NCBI RefSeq assembly: GCF_030769565.1
Contig: NZ_JAVCAP010000014.1
Span: 241,554-305,553, forward strand
Direction of reading: 5' to 3'
DNA: 64,000 nucleotides
Origin: Methylophilus aquaticus
GTDB taxonomy: Bacteria; Pseudomonadota; Gammaproteobacteria; Burkholderiales; Methylophilaceae
Within the stretch, counting starts at the first letter, position 1, and each line of letters opens with the position of its first letter. The notes under the pieces were generated by a model. That model saw nothing but the letters and a program-made list of their open reading frames with translations. It made no database searches and was not told where the DNA came from. Below, one piece after another: positions 24,322 through 33,835 of the stretch. The translations under genes were made by a program, and so were the position numbers.

Positions 24322-24909
24322 ATGCTAAAAAAAATTAGAATTTGCCTCTTTGTTTGTTTCTCACTCATTTTCTCTTTATTAGTGGTGGCGGATGAGCATG
24401 ACTCAGCTCCCACACAGGTAAGTTTGTTGTACAGAATTCAGCCTGGGGATGTGTTAAATATTTCCGTATGGGGTGAAGAAACCATGCAATATAAAGAGCT
24501 TCGCGTGTTGCCGGATGGTACTTTGAGTTATCCATTAACTGGTGTTATTGAAGTCAAAGGAAAAACCATAGGCGAAGTTTCGCAGCTGATTGCTGAAAAA
24601 CTCAAGGTATTTATTCCAGAGCCTAATGTAAATGTTATGGTGCATGCAGCGGAAGGCAATTTGGCTTATGTGATAGGTAAGGTGACAAAGTCTGGACCTA
24701 TTTCTCTATTGCAAGACACAACAGTACTACAAGCCCTGAGTTTGTCAGGCCCTTTCGATAAGTTTGCAGATAAGTCTGCGATTAAAATCATTCGCCTGCA
24801 TGGAGGCCAACAAGAGCTAATCAAGTTTGATTACGATGAGGTGTCCAAAGGTGATAACCTTAATAGTAATATTTTTCTCAAGCCTGGTGACACTATTGTT
24901 GTTCCTTAA
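24322..24909 (+). CDS. Polysaccharide export protein, Wza-like (outer membrane auxiliary)
   Basis: The product is 195 residues. A signal peptide (through L-L-V-V-A-D) leads to the Poly_export domain YRIQPGDVLNISVWGE and PDGTLSYPLTG, with one SLBB domain (AYVIGKVTKSGP) and the end motif LKPGDTIVVP. There is no clear lipobox Cys, and the short one-SLBB form lacks the membrane-spanning C-terminal helix of E. coli Wza, so the neighbouring beta-barrel protein may supply the channel. It is first in the XrtD-linked cluster. Confidence 0.9.
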   Translation: MLKKIRICLFVCFSLIFSLLVVADEHDSAPTQVSLLYRIQPGDVLNISVWGEETMQYKELRVLPDGTLSYPLTGVIEVKGKTIGEVSQLIAEKLKVFIPEPNVNVMVHAAEGNLAYVIGKVTKSGPISLLQDTTVLQALSLSGPFDKFADKSAIKIIRLHGGQQELIKFDYDEVSKGDNLNSNIFLKPGDTIVVP

Positions 24910-24930
24910 CGGTTAATTAACTGCACCAAA

Positions 24931-26085
24931 ATGACCATGCAAGCAATGCATACTAAAAATAACATTTATTCAATTCTTGCAATTGCTACGATGGCGAGTT
25001 CAATCAATGTTTTTGCTGAAGGAAACGTGTTAAAAACGATTAACAGTAAATCGATATACGATATATCATTAACTAACGAATCTAGATATGATAGTAACCC
25101 TTTGTTTTCAGAAAAAAAAACGGCCGTCTATCGCAACATTAGTAACGTAAAATTAGGTTCCAAAACAGTTTATGAAACATCGGAACTTTATTTGAATACT
25201 GGACTTCAACTAATCCGCTCATCTGAACCAGATATTTTCTTTAACCAAGAGTTGCCACAAGCTAGTGCTAACTGGATTAAGTCATGGGAAAAACAACGCC
25301 TAGATACACGGGCAGAATATAGAGAATCATCAGCAAGATCACAGGAGTTGACTGAAAATGGTTTGCTTTTTAGAGATAACACACTAGTTTACAAGTCTGT
25401 AAATGCTAAATACATAACTGAAATCACGCCAACAGCTACGTTGAGTGCTGATATCAGCTTCTCAAACACTGATTACAAAAAGTCGGTTGGCGGTTTAATT
25501 GGTAATGATGTTTTAAAAGCAGGATTAGGTGGTAGAAAAACCATTAACGAGTTCGTAACTGCATTGATTAACTATAATTACACTGATTTTAAGCCTGATA
25601 ATTTATCCTCTACAAAGTTAGAAGCTTATACAGCAGGCGTTGATTGGTGGATAAATGAAAACAATAACTTAATCGTGTCTCTGGGGCGCAATACATCTTC
25701 TGTGCAAAATAGCCCAACCGGCTCTATCTACTCACTGCAATATAATTATTCTGGCATTCAAACAACATATAATTTTGAATATACCCAATCAACTACTCCG
25801 TCCGCACTAGGATTTTTGCTACAAAATAACAGAATAGCATTAACTATCAATCACGAAATCAGTGCATTATGGAGTGCGAATCTTTCCTTGTCTCGTTCAC
25901 GTAATGAAAATACGAGTTTACTAGCGACTAGTAATGTATTTAATAATCTGAATTTAGGATTATCCAAGCAAGTTACACCAGACTTTAAAGTTAGTTTGAC
26001 AGCAGGGGTACAACAAGTCGAGCGTGATACAACCATTAACTCTCAATTGGTTGGAATAAATTTAATATACAACTTTTCAAGATAG
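24931..26085 (+). CDS. Outer-membrane beta-barrel protein of the exopolysaccharide system
   Basis: The product is 384 residues. A signal peptide ends around N-V-F-A. Amphipathic strands then alternate through the whole protein, it begins with the Y-D-S-N-P pattern seen in exosortase-associated barrel proteins, and it finishes with an aromatic final strand (GINLIYNFSR). It is probably the outer-membrane polysaccharide exit channel and the functional counterpart of EpsL at 54389. Three in-frame ATGs lie close together; the first (24931) is used. It is followed nine bases later by the chain-length gene. Confidence 0.75.
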   Translation: MTMQAMHTKNNIYSILAIATMASSINVFAEGNVLKTINSKSIYDISLTNESRYDSNPLFSEKKTAVYRNISNVKLGSKTVYETSELYLNTGLQLIRSSEPDIFFNQELPQASANWIKSWEKQRLDTRAEYRESSARSQELTENGLLFRDNTLVYKSVNAKYITEITPTATLSADISFSNTDYKKSVGGLIGNDVLKAGLGGRKTINEFVTALINYNYTDFKPDNLSSTKLEAYTAGVDWWINENNNLIVSLGRNTSSVQNSPTGSIYSLQYNYSGIQTTYNFEYTQSTTPSALGFLLQNNRIALTINHEISALWSANLSLSRSRNENTSLLATSNVFNNLNLGLSKQVTPDFKVSLTAGVQQVERDTTINSQLVGINLIYNFSR

Positions 26086-26094
26086 TAAAGGCCT

Positions 26095-27678
26095 ATGGAT
26101 ACCGATTTAAGTTTTAGAGATTATTTAGCCATGTTCAAGAGAAGATGGTTAGTGATGCTAGCCACCCTTATTCTTGTCTCGCTGTTTGCGGTTATCGCAG
26201 CCTTTGTTATGCCTCCAGTGTTTGAGTCCAAAGGCACGATATTGATCGAATCACAACAGATTCCTACTGAACTTATGAAAATCAATGTGAATCAGTTTGC
26301 TGATGAACGCATTGAAGCAATTAAGCAAAGAGTGATGACACGTGAAAATCTGCTTAAGCTAATCGAAACTCATCATTTGTTCGCCGATGAGCGCGATAAG
26401 CTTTCTGTCACTGAAATGGTTGATGCCGTCAAAAACAAAGTTTCAATCAATACCCTGTCCGCGAATAAAGGGGGGAGCAGGGGTGCTCAGGCTACGATCG
26501 CTTTTAGCGTAAGTTATGAAAGTAGCCGTCCCGACAGTGCATTTAAAATTACGAATGATGTAATTACACTTTTCCTATCTGAAAACGCAAAAGATCGTAC
26601 AACGAATGCTACCGAAACCACAGAGTTTTTTGAGAAAGAGGGCTTGCGATTAAAAACAGAGCTTGAAGAAATTGAGAAAAGAGTTGCAGAGTTCAAGCAA
26701 AGTAACGCAAATTCATTGCCAGAATATAAGGATATGAATTTATCAATGATTCAACGTCTTGATACCTCCATTCAAGATATTGATCGTGAAATAAAATCTG
26801 CTCAAGAAGAGTTGCGCTATCTTGATATTGAACTAACCGCAGCCAAAGCCGGCGTAGGCAGTACGTTAACGCCAGTGGCAGCGGCGGGGCAAAGTGATCT
26901 CGATAAAATCAAAGCTGAATACCTTAAGCTCAGCGTGGTGTACTCAGAGAGTCATCCAACCATTAAACGGCTTAAGGCCAAAATCGAAGCGTTAGAAAAG
27001 CTTGAGGTAACAGGCAGTAATTCGCAGGCTGAGGTTAAAGAGTCCAAAGATGTGATAGAAGCAAAATTACGCATTGAAAAGGTCGAGGCACAAATAAGTT
27101 CTGGTAAAAGTCGTATTGAATCATTGACTACTCAAAAGCAAAAAATGATGGCGGAAATGTCAACATTACAACAAAAGGTGCTGATGTCTCCACAAATTGA
27201 GCGTGAGTTGACGGCGCTAATGCGTGACTACGAAAATGCTAAAGCCAAGTACGACGAGGTCAAGTCAAAACAGTTGAACTCTAAAATGACCGTAACTCTA
27301 GAGCAGGAAAATAAAGGTGAGCGCTTTGTATTGATTGATCCGCCTACAATGCCAGAAAAACCAACCAAACCAGATAGGAAAAAGGTCATTGCTTTAGGCA
27401 TTGTAGCTGCATTTGCAATGGCAATAGCCATGATGATTGCACTGGAGTCTATAGACAAGCGTATTCGCACAGAAGAACAGTTAACATCCATTTTGAATAT
27501 AGAGCCTCTGGTAGTTATTCCATACATCAAAACCTTTGATGAAGTTGAGCGTAAGCGCAGATTTATGATTCTATTTATAGTGCTATCTGGTGCCCTAATA
27601 TTACTGGGGTTAGGCGTATTACATTTGTTTTATATGCCACTTGATATATTACTTGTTAAAGTAATAAGTAAATTCTAA
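26095..27678 (+). CDS. Polysaccharide co-polymerase (Wzz/Wzc-like chain length protein)
   Basis: The product is 527 residues. The N-terminal Wzz domain has a membrane helix at about 17-40, a large coiled-coil periplasmic part (~170-390, very rich in Glu and Lys), a GNVR-type region, and a second helix (IALGIVAAFAMAIAMMIAL, ~443-461). A third hydrophobic segment near the end (LFIVLSGALILLGLGVLHLF) leads to a short tail. There is no ATPase domain; the kinase is the separate next gene. It controls polymer length and couples Wzy to export. Confidence 0.9.
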   Translation: MDTDLSFRDYLAMFKRRWLVMLATLILVSLFAVIAAFVMPPVFESKGTILIESQQIPTELMKINVNQFADERIEAIKQRVMTRENLLKLIETHHLFADERDKLSVTEMVDAVKNKVSINTLSANKGGSRGAQATIAFSVSYESSRPDSAFKITNDVITLFLSENAKDRTTNATETTEFFEKEGLRLKTELEEIEKRVAEFKQSNANSLPEYKDMNLSMIQRLDTSIQDIDREIKSAQEELRYLDIELTAAKAGVGSTLTPVAAAGQSDLDKIKAEYLKLSVVYSESHPTIKRLKAKIEALEKLEVTGSNSQAEVKESKDVIEAKLRIEKVEAQISSGKSRIESLTTQKQKMMAEMSTLQQKVLMSPQIERELTALMRDYENAKAKYDEVKSKQLNSKMTVTLEQENKGERFVLIDPPTMPEKPTKPDRKKVIALGIVAAFAMAIAMMIALESIDKRIRTEEQLTSILNIEPLVVIPYIKTFDEVERKRRFMILFIVLSGALILLGLGVLHLFYMPLDILLVKVISKF

Positions 27679-27695
27679 TCTTGATAGAAGTTGCA

Positions 27696-28484
27696 ATGAC
27701 AAAACTAGAGCCCAGTTTAGGAAACAGTATGAATAGCCAACCTCCACTTAGACCTGATTTAGTCAACACCGATGATGCTGATGTGGTTTATACCCAGACA
27801 AAAACGGTTAATCTTGATCAGGCTTTGTTAGAAAACAACCGAATTCTTGCATTTAATAAAGCGAGAAAAGAAAGTGCATTGTTTGATCTACTTAGAACAC
27901 AAATTTTGCAAAAAATGGAAGAAAATAATTGGAAAAGTATTGCGGTTGTCTCACCTAGCCCAGAGTGTGGCAAAACTTTCATCTCCATCAACTTGGCTAT
28001 TAGTATTGCTCAACAACCGAACAAAAGTGCGTTGCTGGTTGATTTTGATCTGCGCAGGCCGAAAGTAGCAACCTATCTTGGCCTGAAAGAAACTTACTCA
28101 CTGAATGACTATTTCTCTGGAAAAAAGCAATTTAACGACATTTTAATAAACCCAGGCATTCCAAAGTTGGTAGTTGCTGCAACTAACAAATCTGTACTTA
28201 AATCCTCGGAATTGCTATCAACTGATAAGGCACGTCAGTTTATTCGGGAAGCACGCGACCGTTACGAATCGCGCATTTTAGTAGTTGATTTGCCACCAAT
28301 TTTGGCAGTAGATGATCCACTGGTTGTGTTGCCACAAATAGATTGTGTGCTATTGGTGATTGGTAGTGGCGTGAACAGCCGTAAAGAGATTCTGGAAGCA
28401 AAACGTAAATTGGCTAATTTTAATTTGATAGGCGTAGTTCTCAACAAAGCAGATACTGAAGATCAGGGATACTATTACTACTAA
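27696..28484 (+). CDS. Tyrosine-protein autokinase (CpsD/CapB type)
   Basis: This ~262-residue cytoplasmic BY-kinase-type ATPase has Walker A SPSPECGKT (the G-E-G of most family members is E-C-G, but G-K-T is intact), Walker A' LLVDFDLRRP, and Walker B ILVVDLPP. It ends in a tyrosine cluster YYYY, the autophosphorylation site typical of active kinases. It works with the preceding chain-length protein. The start could be ATG 27696 or ATG 27729; the latter has the stronger AGGA site, the former keeps an Asp-rich N-terminus. Confidence 0.9.
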   Translation: MTKLEPSLGNSMNSQPPLRPDLVNTDDADVVYTQTKTVNLDQALLENNRILAFNKARKESALFDLLRTQILQKMEENNWKSIAVVSPSPECGKTFISINLAISIAQQPNKSALLVDFDLRRPKVATYLGLKETYSLNDYFSGKKQFNDILINPGIPKLVVAATNKSVLKSSELLSTDKARQFIREARDRYESRILVVDLPPILAVDDPLVVLPQIDCVLLVIGSGVNSRKEILEAKRKLANFNLIGVVLNKADTEDQGYYYY

Positions 28485-28604
28485 AAACACATGTTTTTAA
28501 GTGTTTACTATTGAGTTGCAATGCATAACCACCCCTATGAGTCTCAACAGCTAGCTTATCGTTAAAACTTGCTCTAGTTGCATAAAAAAATTCATCACGA
28601 TGCC

Positions 28605-29963
28605 ATGGCTAGCCTAAAAAATAAAACTCTCTCTTCCGGACTCATCATTGCAACTTCCAATATTGCATCGCAAATATTCCGTTTAATGGGTAATCTGGTC
28701 TTAACCAGATTGCTCATGCCCGAAATTTTTGGACTGATGTCTGTAGCTTATACTATTCAGTTTGGTTTGAATTTATTTTCGGATATTGGACTCAGTCAAA
28801 ATCTAATTCAAAGCGGCCGTAGTCATGAAAAACGTTATATAAATACTTTATGGACGCTACAGGTGTTGCGTGGAGTGGTGATTACGCTGTTAGGTATCAT
28901 CGCAGCTTGCACTGTTTGGAGTCTAAACCAGTTTGATATATTTGATATACATACCGTTTATGCCAATCCTCAGCTTCCTTTAATTATTGTTTTAATTACA
29001 ATCAATCAGTTCATACTTGGTTTTCAGTCAACTAACGCTGCATTTGCTATTCGCAATCTGAACGTAATGCGAAAAACCATGCTCGACCTGTTGGGGCAGG
29101 TTTTATCACTCATCATTACGATTGCCATTACTTATTTTTGGCGAGATGTTTGGGCATTGATTATCGGCGGGATTATCAATAGCTTCTTCACAGTTTATGT
29201 GAGTCATCGATATTTGGGAGTTTCGGATAACCGCTTTGACTGGGATGTGACTGCAGTCAAAGACATTATAAAATTTGGAAAATGGGTATTTTTAAGTTCT
29301 GCGATTGGTTTTCTGTATATTTCCGGTGATCGATTTATGCTTGGAGGATTGGTGTCAGCGCGCACGCTGGGTTTGTATACGACAGCCTATTTTTTAAGCA
29401 ATGCTTTGATGGAGATGCTTAATAGGGTATTTAGTTTTGCTGCTTTTCCAGCACTTAGTGAAGTTTATCGAACTAAGCCTGAAAATTTAAGAAATATCTA
29501 TTATCGACTCAGGCTACCGGTAGATGTTTTATGTCTACTAACAGCTGGAGTGTTATACATCACAGGACATATTGTGATTGATGTGCTCTACGATGACCGT
29601 TATGCAGAGGCTGGCGTCATACTAGAGATACTAAGTCTTTCACTGGCAGTATCACGCTTCACGCTTGCGGAACAATGTTACTTAGCGATGGGCAAGCCTG
29701 AGTTACTGGTGCGTTTAAACTTACTACGCGCAATTGCAATTATAGTGATCATGCCAATTGTTTTAAGGATTTATGGTTTTCACGCAAGTTTGTATGTGAT
29801 TGCTTTAAATGGTGTTTTTAGTCTGCCTCTAGTATTTTTTAATAAAATGAGATGGCAATTGCTTAATGTTAAAAAAGAGCTATATGTCATCCCCGTTTTT
29901 TTTATTGGGCTTTTAATTGGTAAAGGGTTGGAATTTCTTTACAATTGTATAGGTCGACTTTGA
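28605..29963 (+). CDS. Lipid-linked oligosaccharide flippase (Wzx family)
   Basis: This 452-residue protein has about 12-14 membrane helices, and the polysaccharide-export (MATE-like) pattern starts at S-G-L-I-I-A-T-S-N-I. It shows the family features R-L-L-M-P-E-I-F-G-L and Y-D-D-R-Y-A-E-A-G. It would move undecaprenyl-linked repeat units across the inner membrane. ATG 28605 is used because it matches the usual family start; an in-frame TTG is 27 bases upstream. It is preceded by 120 bases with a weak AAACAC / GTGTTT hairpin after the kinase gene. Confidence 0.9.
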   Translation: MASLKNKTLSSGLIIATSNIASQIFRLMGNLVLTRLLMPEIFGLMSVAYTIQFGLNLFSDIGLSQNLIQSGRSHEKRYINTLWTLQVLRGVVITLLGIIAACTVWSLNQFDIFDIHTVYANPQLPLIIVLITINQFILGFQSTNAAFAIRNLNVMRKTMLDLLGQVLSLIITIAITYFWRDVWALIIGGIINSFFTVYVSHRYLGVSDNRFDWDVTAVKDIIKFGKWVFLSSAIGFLYISGDRFMLGGLVSARTLGLYTTAYFLSNALMEMLNRVFSFAAFPALSEVYRTKPENLRNIYYRLRLPVDVLCLLTAGVLYITGHIVIDVLYDDRYAEAGVILEILSLSLAVSRFTLAEQCYLAMGKPELLVRLNLLRAIAIIVIMPIVLRIYGFHASLYVIALNGVFSLPLVFFNKMRWQLLNVKKELYVIPVFFIGLLIGKGLEFLYNCIGRL

Positions 29964-30001
29964 TAAAACTCATATGTACAAAAGCTTAAGGCCGCCCAGC
30001 A

Positions 30002-31489
30002 ATGTTGCAAAATATTAAAACGCTCATAATTTTGCTAGCTATTTTTTTTGTTGCTTTTTTTATTTTAAAAAGGCTAGTGAAAGATATTTTATCAGCGGAA
30101 ATATTTAGTACTTTACAGCGTGCTTGGTATCAAATTACGGTAGCCGCATTTTTAAGTGTGAATTTCTGGATGTTTGCTTTTATTGCTACCGTTTGTGTGC
30201 ACCACATAAAGAAGCATATCAAAAACACCCCCGCTCTTTTCATATTTTTATTGTTTGCTATACCGACAGCTGGTGTCCCCATCTATGGTTTTGCAGGAAT
30301 TAATTATTTCCTTGTTTTTGATTTTTCAAAACTTTTATCATTAATGTTGTTATTTCCAGTCGCTTTTTCAATTTACACAAAAAGAAATGAAAAAAACAAA
30401 CAACCTTTACTGCTTGTCGAGAAACTGTTTTATTTACTGATTGTATTAAAAGTGATCCTTACGTTTAGGATAGCAACAACGACAGTTGGTATAAGAAGTA
30501 TTTTTATTATCTTTACAGATGTTTTTTTACCTTTTTATGTTTTTTCAAAATTGCAATCTTCAAGGCAAAGGCTTAAAGAGGTATTACTTGCCTTTTTAAT
30601 GGCAATGACGCTTCTATCCTTTGTTGGTATTGTAGAAACCGTTAAACACTGGTCTTTTTATCATGCCTTAACTGAATCACTTGGTTTCGTAAATGCAAAT
30701 GAGTTTTCTATTTCTCGTGACGGGATGCTACGTTCGGTTGCAACGTCGCAGCAACCCATTGTCCTCGGTTTTATGATTGCAGTTGCTTTTGGTCTTTTTT
30801 TTGCTGTGAAAAATATGTACTTTAATAACAACTTAATTCGAAAGTTTACACTGCTCGTACTTCTTTTTGGACTCATTGCACCTTTCTCCAGAGGTCCGTG
30901 GATGGGGGCAATTAGCATGTTAATTGTCTTGGGTTTGTTAGGTAAAACACCTGTCGTAACAATGATAAGAATTATGATTGGGACAACAGTCTTGCTAGGC
31001 TTGATGTCTGTATCCGAGTCGGGTAAGAAAATACTCAATATGCTTCCCCTTATTGGCAATACTGAGTCGGAAACATTTGACTATCGAAGTCGATTATTTG
31101 AAAGTGCGTTCAATGTGGCAAATAGAACCCCATTATTCGGTTCAGATAATTATCTGGAGCAACCAGAAATGGAAGTGATGCGACAGGGGCAAGGTATTGT
31201 TGATATTACTAATACCTATTTACAGGTTTTACTAGATAGCGGGTATGTAGGCCTTTTCTTATTTTCTGCATTAATACTTGGCACTATGGCAATGCTATAT
31301 AAAGCAATAAAATTAACCAATGATAATGAGCTGAGTTCTATCGGAAAAGGCCTACTTTCGGCGCTCGTTGGTGTTGCGTTGATGATAGCAGATGTTAGCA
31401 GTATTTCATTTGTGCCATGGATGTACTGGATTTTACTCGCAATTTCGGCAAGTTATATCAAGCTGGTAAAGCTTGAGAGTAATGCCTAG
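30002..31489 (+). CDS. O-antigen polymerase/ligase family membrane protein (Wzy-like)
   Basis: The product is 495 residues with about 11-12 hydrophobic helices and a large periplasmic loop at ~345-410. The Wzy_C/O-antigen ligase signature is P-F-S-R-G-P-W-M-G-A. It is placed directly after the flippase, so it most likely polymerises the XrtD-cluster repeat unit in the periplasm. A ligase role is the alternative. Confidence 0.85.
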   Translation: MLQNIKTLIILLAIFFVAFFILKRLVKDILSAEIFSTLQRAWYQITVAAFLSVNFWMFAFIATVCVHHIKKHIKNTPALFIFLLFAIPTAGVPIYGFAGINYFLVFDFSKLLSLMLLFPVAFSIYTKRNEKNKQPLLLVEKLFYLLIVLKVILTFRIATTTVGIRSIFIIFTDVFLPFYVFSKLQSSRQRLKEVLLAFLMAMTLLSFVGIVETVKHWSFYHALTESLGFVNANEFSISRDGMLRSVATSQQPIVLGFMIAVAFGLFFAVKNMYFNNNLIRKFTLLVLLFGLIAPFSRGPWMGAISMLIVLGLLGKTPVVTMIRIMIGTTVLLGLMSVSESGKKILNMLPLIGNTESETFDYRSRLFESAFNVANRTPLFGSDNYLEQPEMEVMRQGQGIVDITNTYLQVLLDSGYVGLFLFSALILGTMAMLYKAIKLTNDNELSSIGKGLLSALVGVALMIADVSSISFVPWMYWILLAISASYIKLVKLESNA

Positions 31490-31529
31490 TCCGCCACCAA
31501 TATATTTAATATATAAATAGGGAGCTTCC

Positions 31530-32600
31530 TTGAATTATAAACCTGAACTTGATGGAATTAGAGCGATATCAATATTGCTTGTCATCATCTCTCATGCTGG
31601 ATTTGGACATATCATTCCAGGAGGACTTGGGGTAACAATTTTTTTCTTTGTGAGTGGTTATTTAATCACTTCATTATTATTAGCCGAAGCTGATGCTAAT
31701 AAGCATATCGATTTATATCGGTTTTATATGAGGCGCTTCTGGCGGTTACTGCCACCATTGATTTTTTTTATATGCATCGCTATTACAACCGTTTTGTTTG
31801 TGAATCACCATATTAAATTGGCAGAAATATTTTCTGCATTTTTTTATTACGCAAACTATTACAAGATTTTTATTCATTACGATGCTTTAAACAGTTACCC
31901 CTCTCCATTTAATATTTTATGGAGCCTTGCTATCGAAGAGCACTTTTATATCTTATATGCACCTTTATTGGCCTATACATTTAGCACTGGCAGGTTTATC
32001 AAAGTGGTTGTCATCATGACCATTTTGCCTTTATGTATAAGATTACTCTCTGTTCAGTTGTACCCTGATTTGTTAGTAGATGGGGGCTACAATTATTCAG
32101 CGACTGAAACTAGAATCGACTCAATTGCAATGGGATGTCTGTTGGCTGTACTTTTTCATACAAAAAATATATATGAAAAATTTAAGTCATTTATTTTAAA
32201 TGATCGTATTGTTTATGCAGGATTGACCGTATTATTAATGACGCTGCTATATAGAAGCTTGTACTTTAGAGAAACATTTAGATATAGCATTCAAAATGTA
32301 GTCTTCTTTATGTTGGTTGCCAATTTACTATTTTCAAGCTCTCCAGTCATGAAGAGGGTAAGGGCAATCTTCTCTACACCTGTGATGACACATTTAGGTA
32401 GATTAAGCTACTCCTTATATTTATTTCATTGGTTAGCCATTATTTATGTAGATTTATTGGTTGGGGGAGATATGAAGCTAACATTAAAATGGCAATTATG
32501 CTATTGGCTGGCCACCATAGTGATGTCTTATGTATCTTACCTGTTGATTGAGGGTAGAACTAAAAGATATAGACTGATGTTTGGATCCAATGTTAAGTGA
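31530..32600 (+). CDS. Acyltransferase 3 family membrane protein (OafA/YrhL type), first
   Basis: This 356-residue protein has about ten membrane helices. It starts with P-E-L-D-G-I-R-A-I-S-I, carries the catalytic-type His in VIISHAGFG and the second motif M-R-R-F-W-R-L-L-P, and has S-L-A-I-E-E-H-F-Y. It would O-acylate sugars of the polysaccharide across the membrane. It starts at TTG 31530 with GGGAG upstream. Confidence 0.9.
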   Translation: MNYKPELDGIRAISILLVIISHAGFGHIIPGGLGVTIFFFVSGYLITSLLLAEADANKHIDLYRFYMRRFWRLLPPLIFFICIAITTVLFVNHHIKLAEIFSAFFYYANYYKIFIHYDALNSYPSPFNILWSLAIEEHFYILYAPLLAYTFSTGRFIKVVVIMTILPLCIRLLSVQLYPDLLVDGGYNYSATETRIDSIAMGCLLAVLFHTKNIYEKFKSFILNDRIVYAGLTVLLMTLLYRSLYFRETFRYSIQNVVFFMLVANLLFSSSPVMKRVRAIFSTPVMTHLGRLSYSLYLFHWLAIIYVDLLVGGDMKLTLKWQLCYWLATIVMSYVSYLLIEGRTKRYRLMFGSNVK

Positions 32601-32636
32601 TATGCCAATGAATTATAAAGACATAAGGTTTTAGTT

Positions 32637-33719
32637 ATGGCAATCACGTTTAGTAATAAAAAAAATATGCCTTCACACTTATCCTATTATTTAGATGCAG
32701 TCCGTTTTTTTTCTGCATTTATGGTGTTTTTATATCACATCAAAACTATTAGTTTAGGCCCACCTTCTGTTTTAAAGTTGATTCCAGACAAAGGGCATTT
32801 TTTTGTGATTTTGTTTTTTGTTCTGTCAGGATATGTCATTGCCTACAGTACTTATTTTAAGAATAAGGGGGCATTTTCTTACGTTGTCGATAGATTTGCC
32901 AGGGTCTTTAGTGTCGCTTTTCCTTCTCTAGTTTTATGCTGTTTGTTTGCTTTTTTTTATAGTGTATCTTTTAAGGATGAGTTAACCAATTTACTAACAA
33001 ATGTTTTATTTTTAGGTCAAGCTGGTACACTAGAACTCTATCCTTTTTGGAATCAACCCTATTGGTCGTTATGCTACGAGGTGATGTATTATATTTTGTT
33101 TGGTTGTTTTTTCTTTTTAAATGGGTGGAAAAGAATAGCCGCTATCACGGTAGCTTTTATAGCTTCAGGGCCAAAAGTAATACTGCTATTACCATGCTGG
33201 CTGTTTGGAGTATGGATTTACAATTATAGGGATGCCATTAAAGTTAACAAATATATTGCAATAACTCTAAGCTTCCTACTGCCTGCTGTAATTATTTTGA
33301 TCCTAGTAAAGTTTAACTTTATCTATGTTCTGAAAGAGAGTTCAGTCAGCATACTTGGTGTTTTTCATAATAAAGCTGGTTTTTCATCACACTTTTTGGT
33401 TGATTATGCCACTGCAATAATGTTTTCAGCTCACATATATTTTCTTCGTTTCTTTGAGTTTGAATGGTATGGCTTTTTCAAGAGTTTAATCAAAATAGGT
33501 TCAAAAGTCTCGTTTACGCTATACCTATTTCATCTCCCACTTCTCAAATTCCAAGAAGTCATTTTAGGACAATCTTCTCAATCTAAATTCTCTTTTCTAA
33601 TAGCTTTATTTGTAATACCAATTATTTGTTATTTGTTATCCATTTTCACTGATAACTTCCAGTCAACTCTAAAGTTATATCTGCGTAATTTTTCAGAGCG
33701 TAAAGTTAAAAATATATAA
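32637..33719 (+). CDS. Acyltransferase 3 family membrane protein, second
   Basis: This 360-residue protein has about ten helices, with Y-L-D-A-V-R-F-F-S-A-F, the His in VFLYHIKTI, V-D-R-F-A-R-V-F and W-S-L-C-Y-E-V-M-Y. It belongs to the same superfamily as its neighbour but to a distinct subgroup, so the two probably modify different positions. The coding sequence is very AT-rich with many T runs. Confidence 0.87.
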   Translation: MAITFSNKKNMPSHLSYYLDAVRFFSAFMVFLYHIKTISLGPPSVLKLIPDKGHFFVILFFVLSGYVIAYSTYFKNKGAFSYVVDRFARVFSVAFPSLVLCCLFAFFYSVSFKDELTNLLTNVLFLGQAGTLELYPFWNQPYWSLCYEVMYYILFGCFFFLNGWKRIAAITVAFIASGPKVILLLPCWLFGVWIYNYRDAIKVNKYIAITLSFLLPAVIILILVKFNFIYVLKESSVSILGVFHNKAGFSSHFLVDYATAIMFSAHIYFLRFFEFEWYGFFKSLIKIGSKVSFTLYLFHLPLLKFQEVILGQSSQSKFSFLIALFVIPIICYLLSIFTDNFQSTLKLYLRNFSERKVKNI

Positions 33720-33835
33720 AATGTGATAACTGATATGAAGGATAAGTCGTATCATTAAATTGATTAGTATTTTGTTTTGTGCAAAACATATATTAAGCAT
33801 ATTAAGAGCTAAATTTTAATTCGTTAAGGTTGCAA

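Noticed and set aside
28487-28508. AAACAC / GTGTTT hairpin after the tyrosine kinase as a terminator
   Set aside because: Only six A/T-rich pairs with a 10-base loop and no T run; too weak to call.
33720-33835. TGATA / TATCA symmetry in the spacer before the GT4 gene
   Set aside because: Five-base arms in AT-rich DNA are expected by chance.
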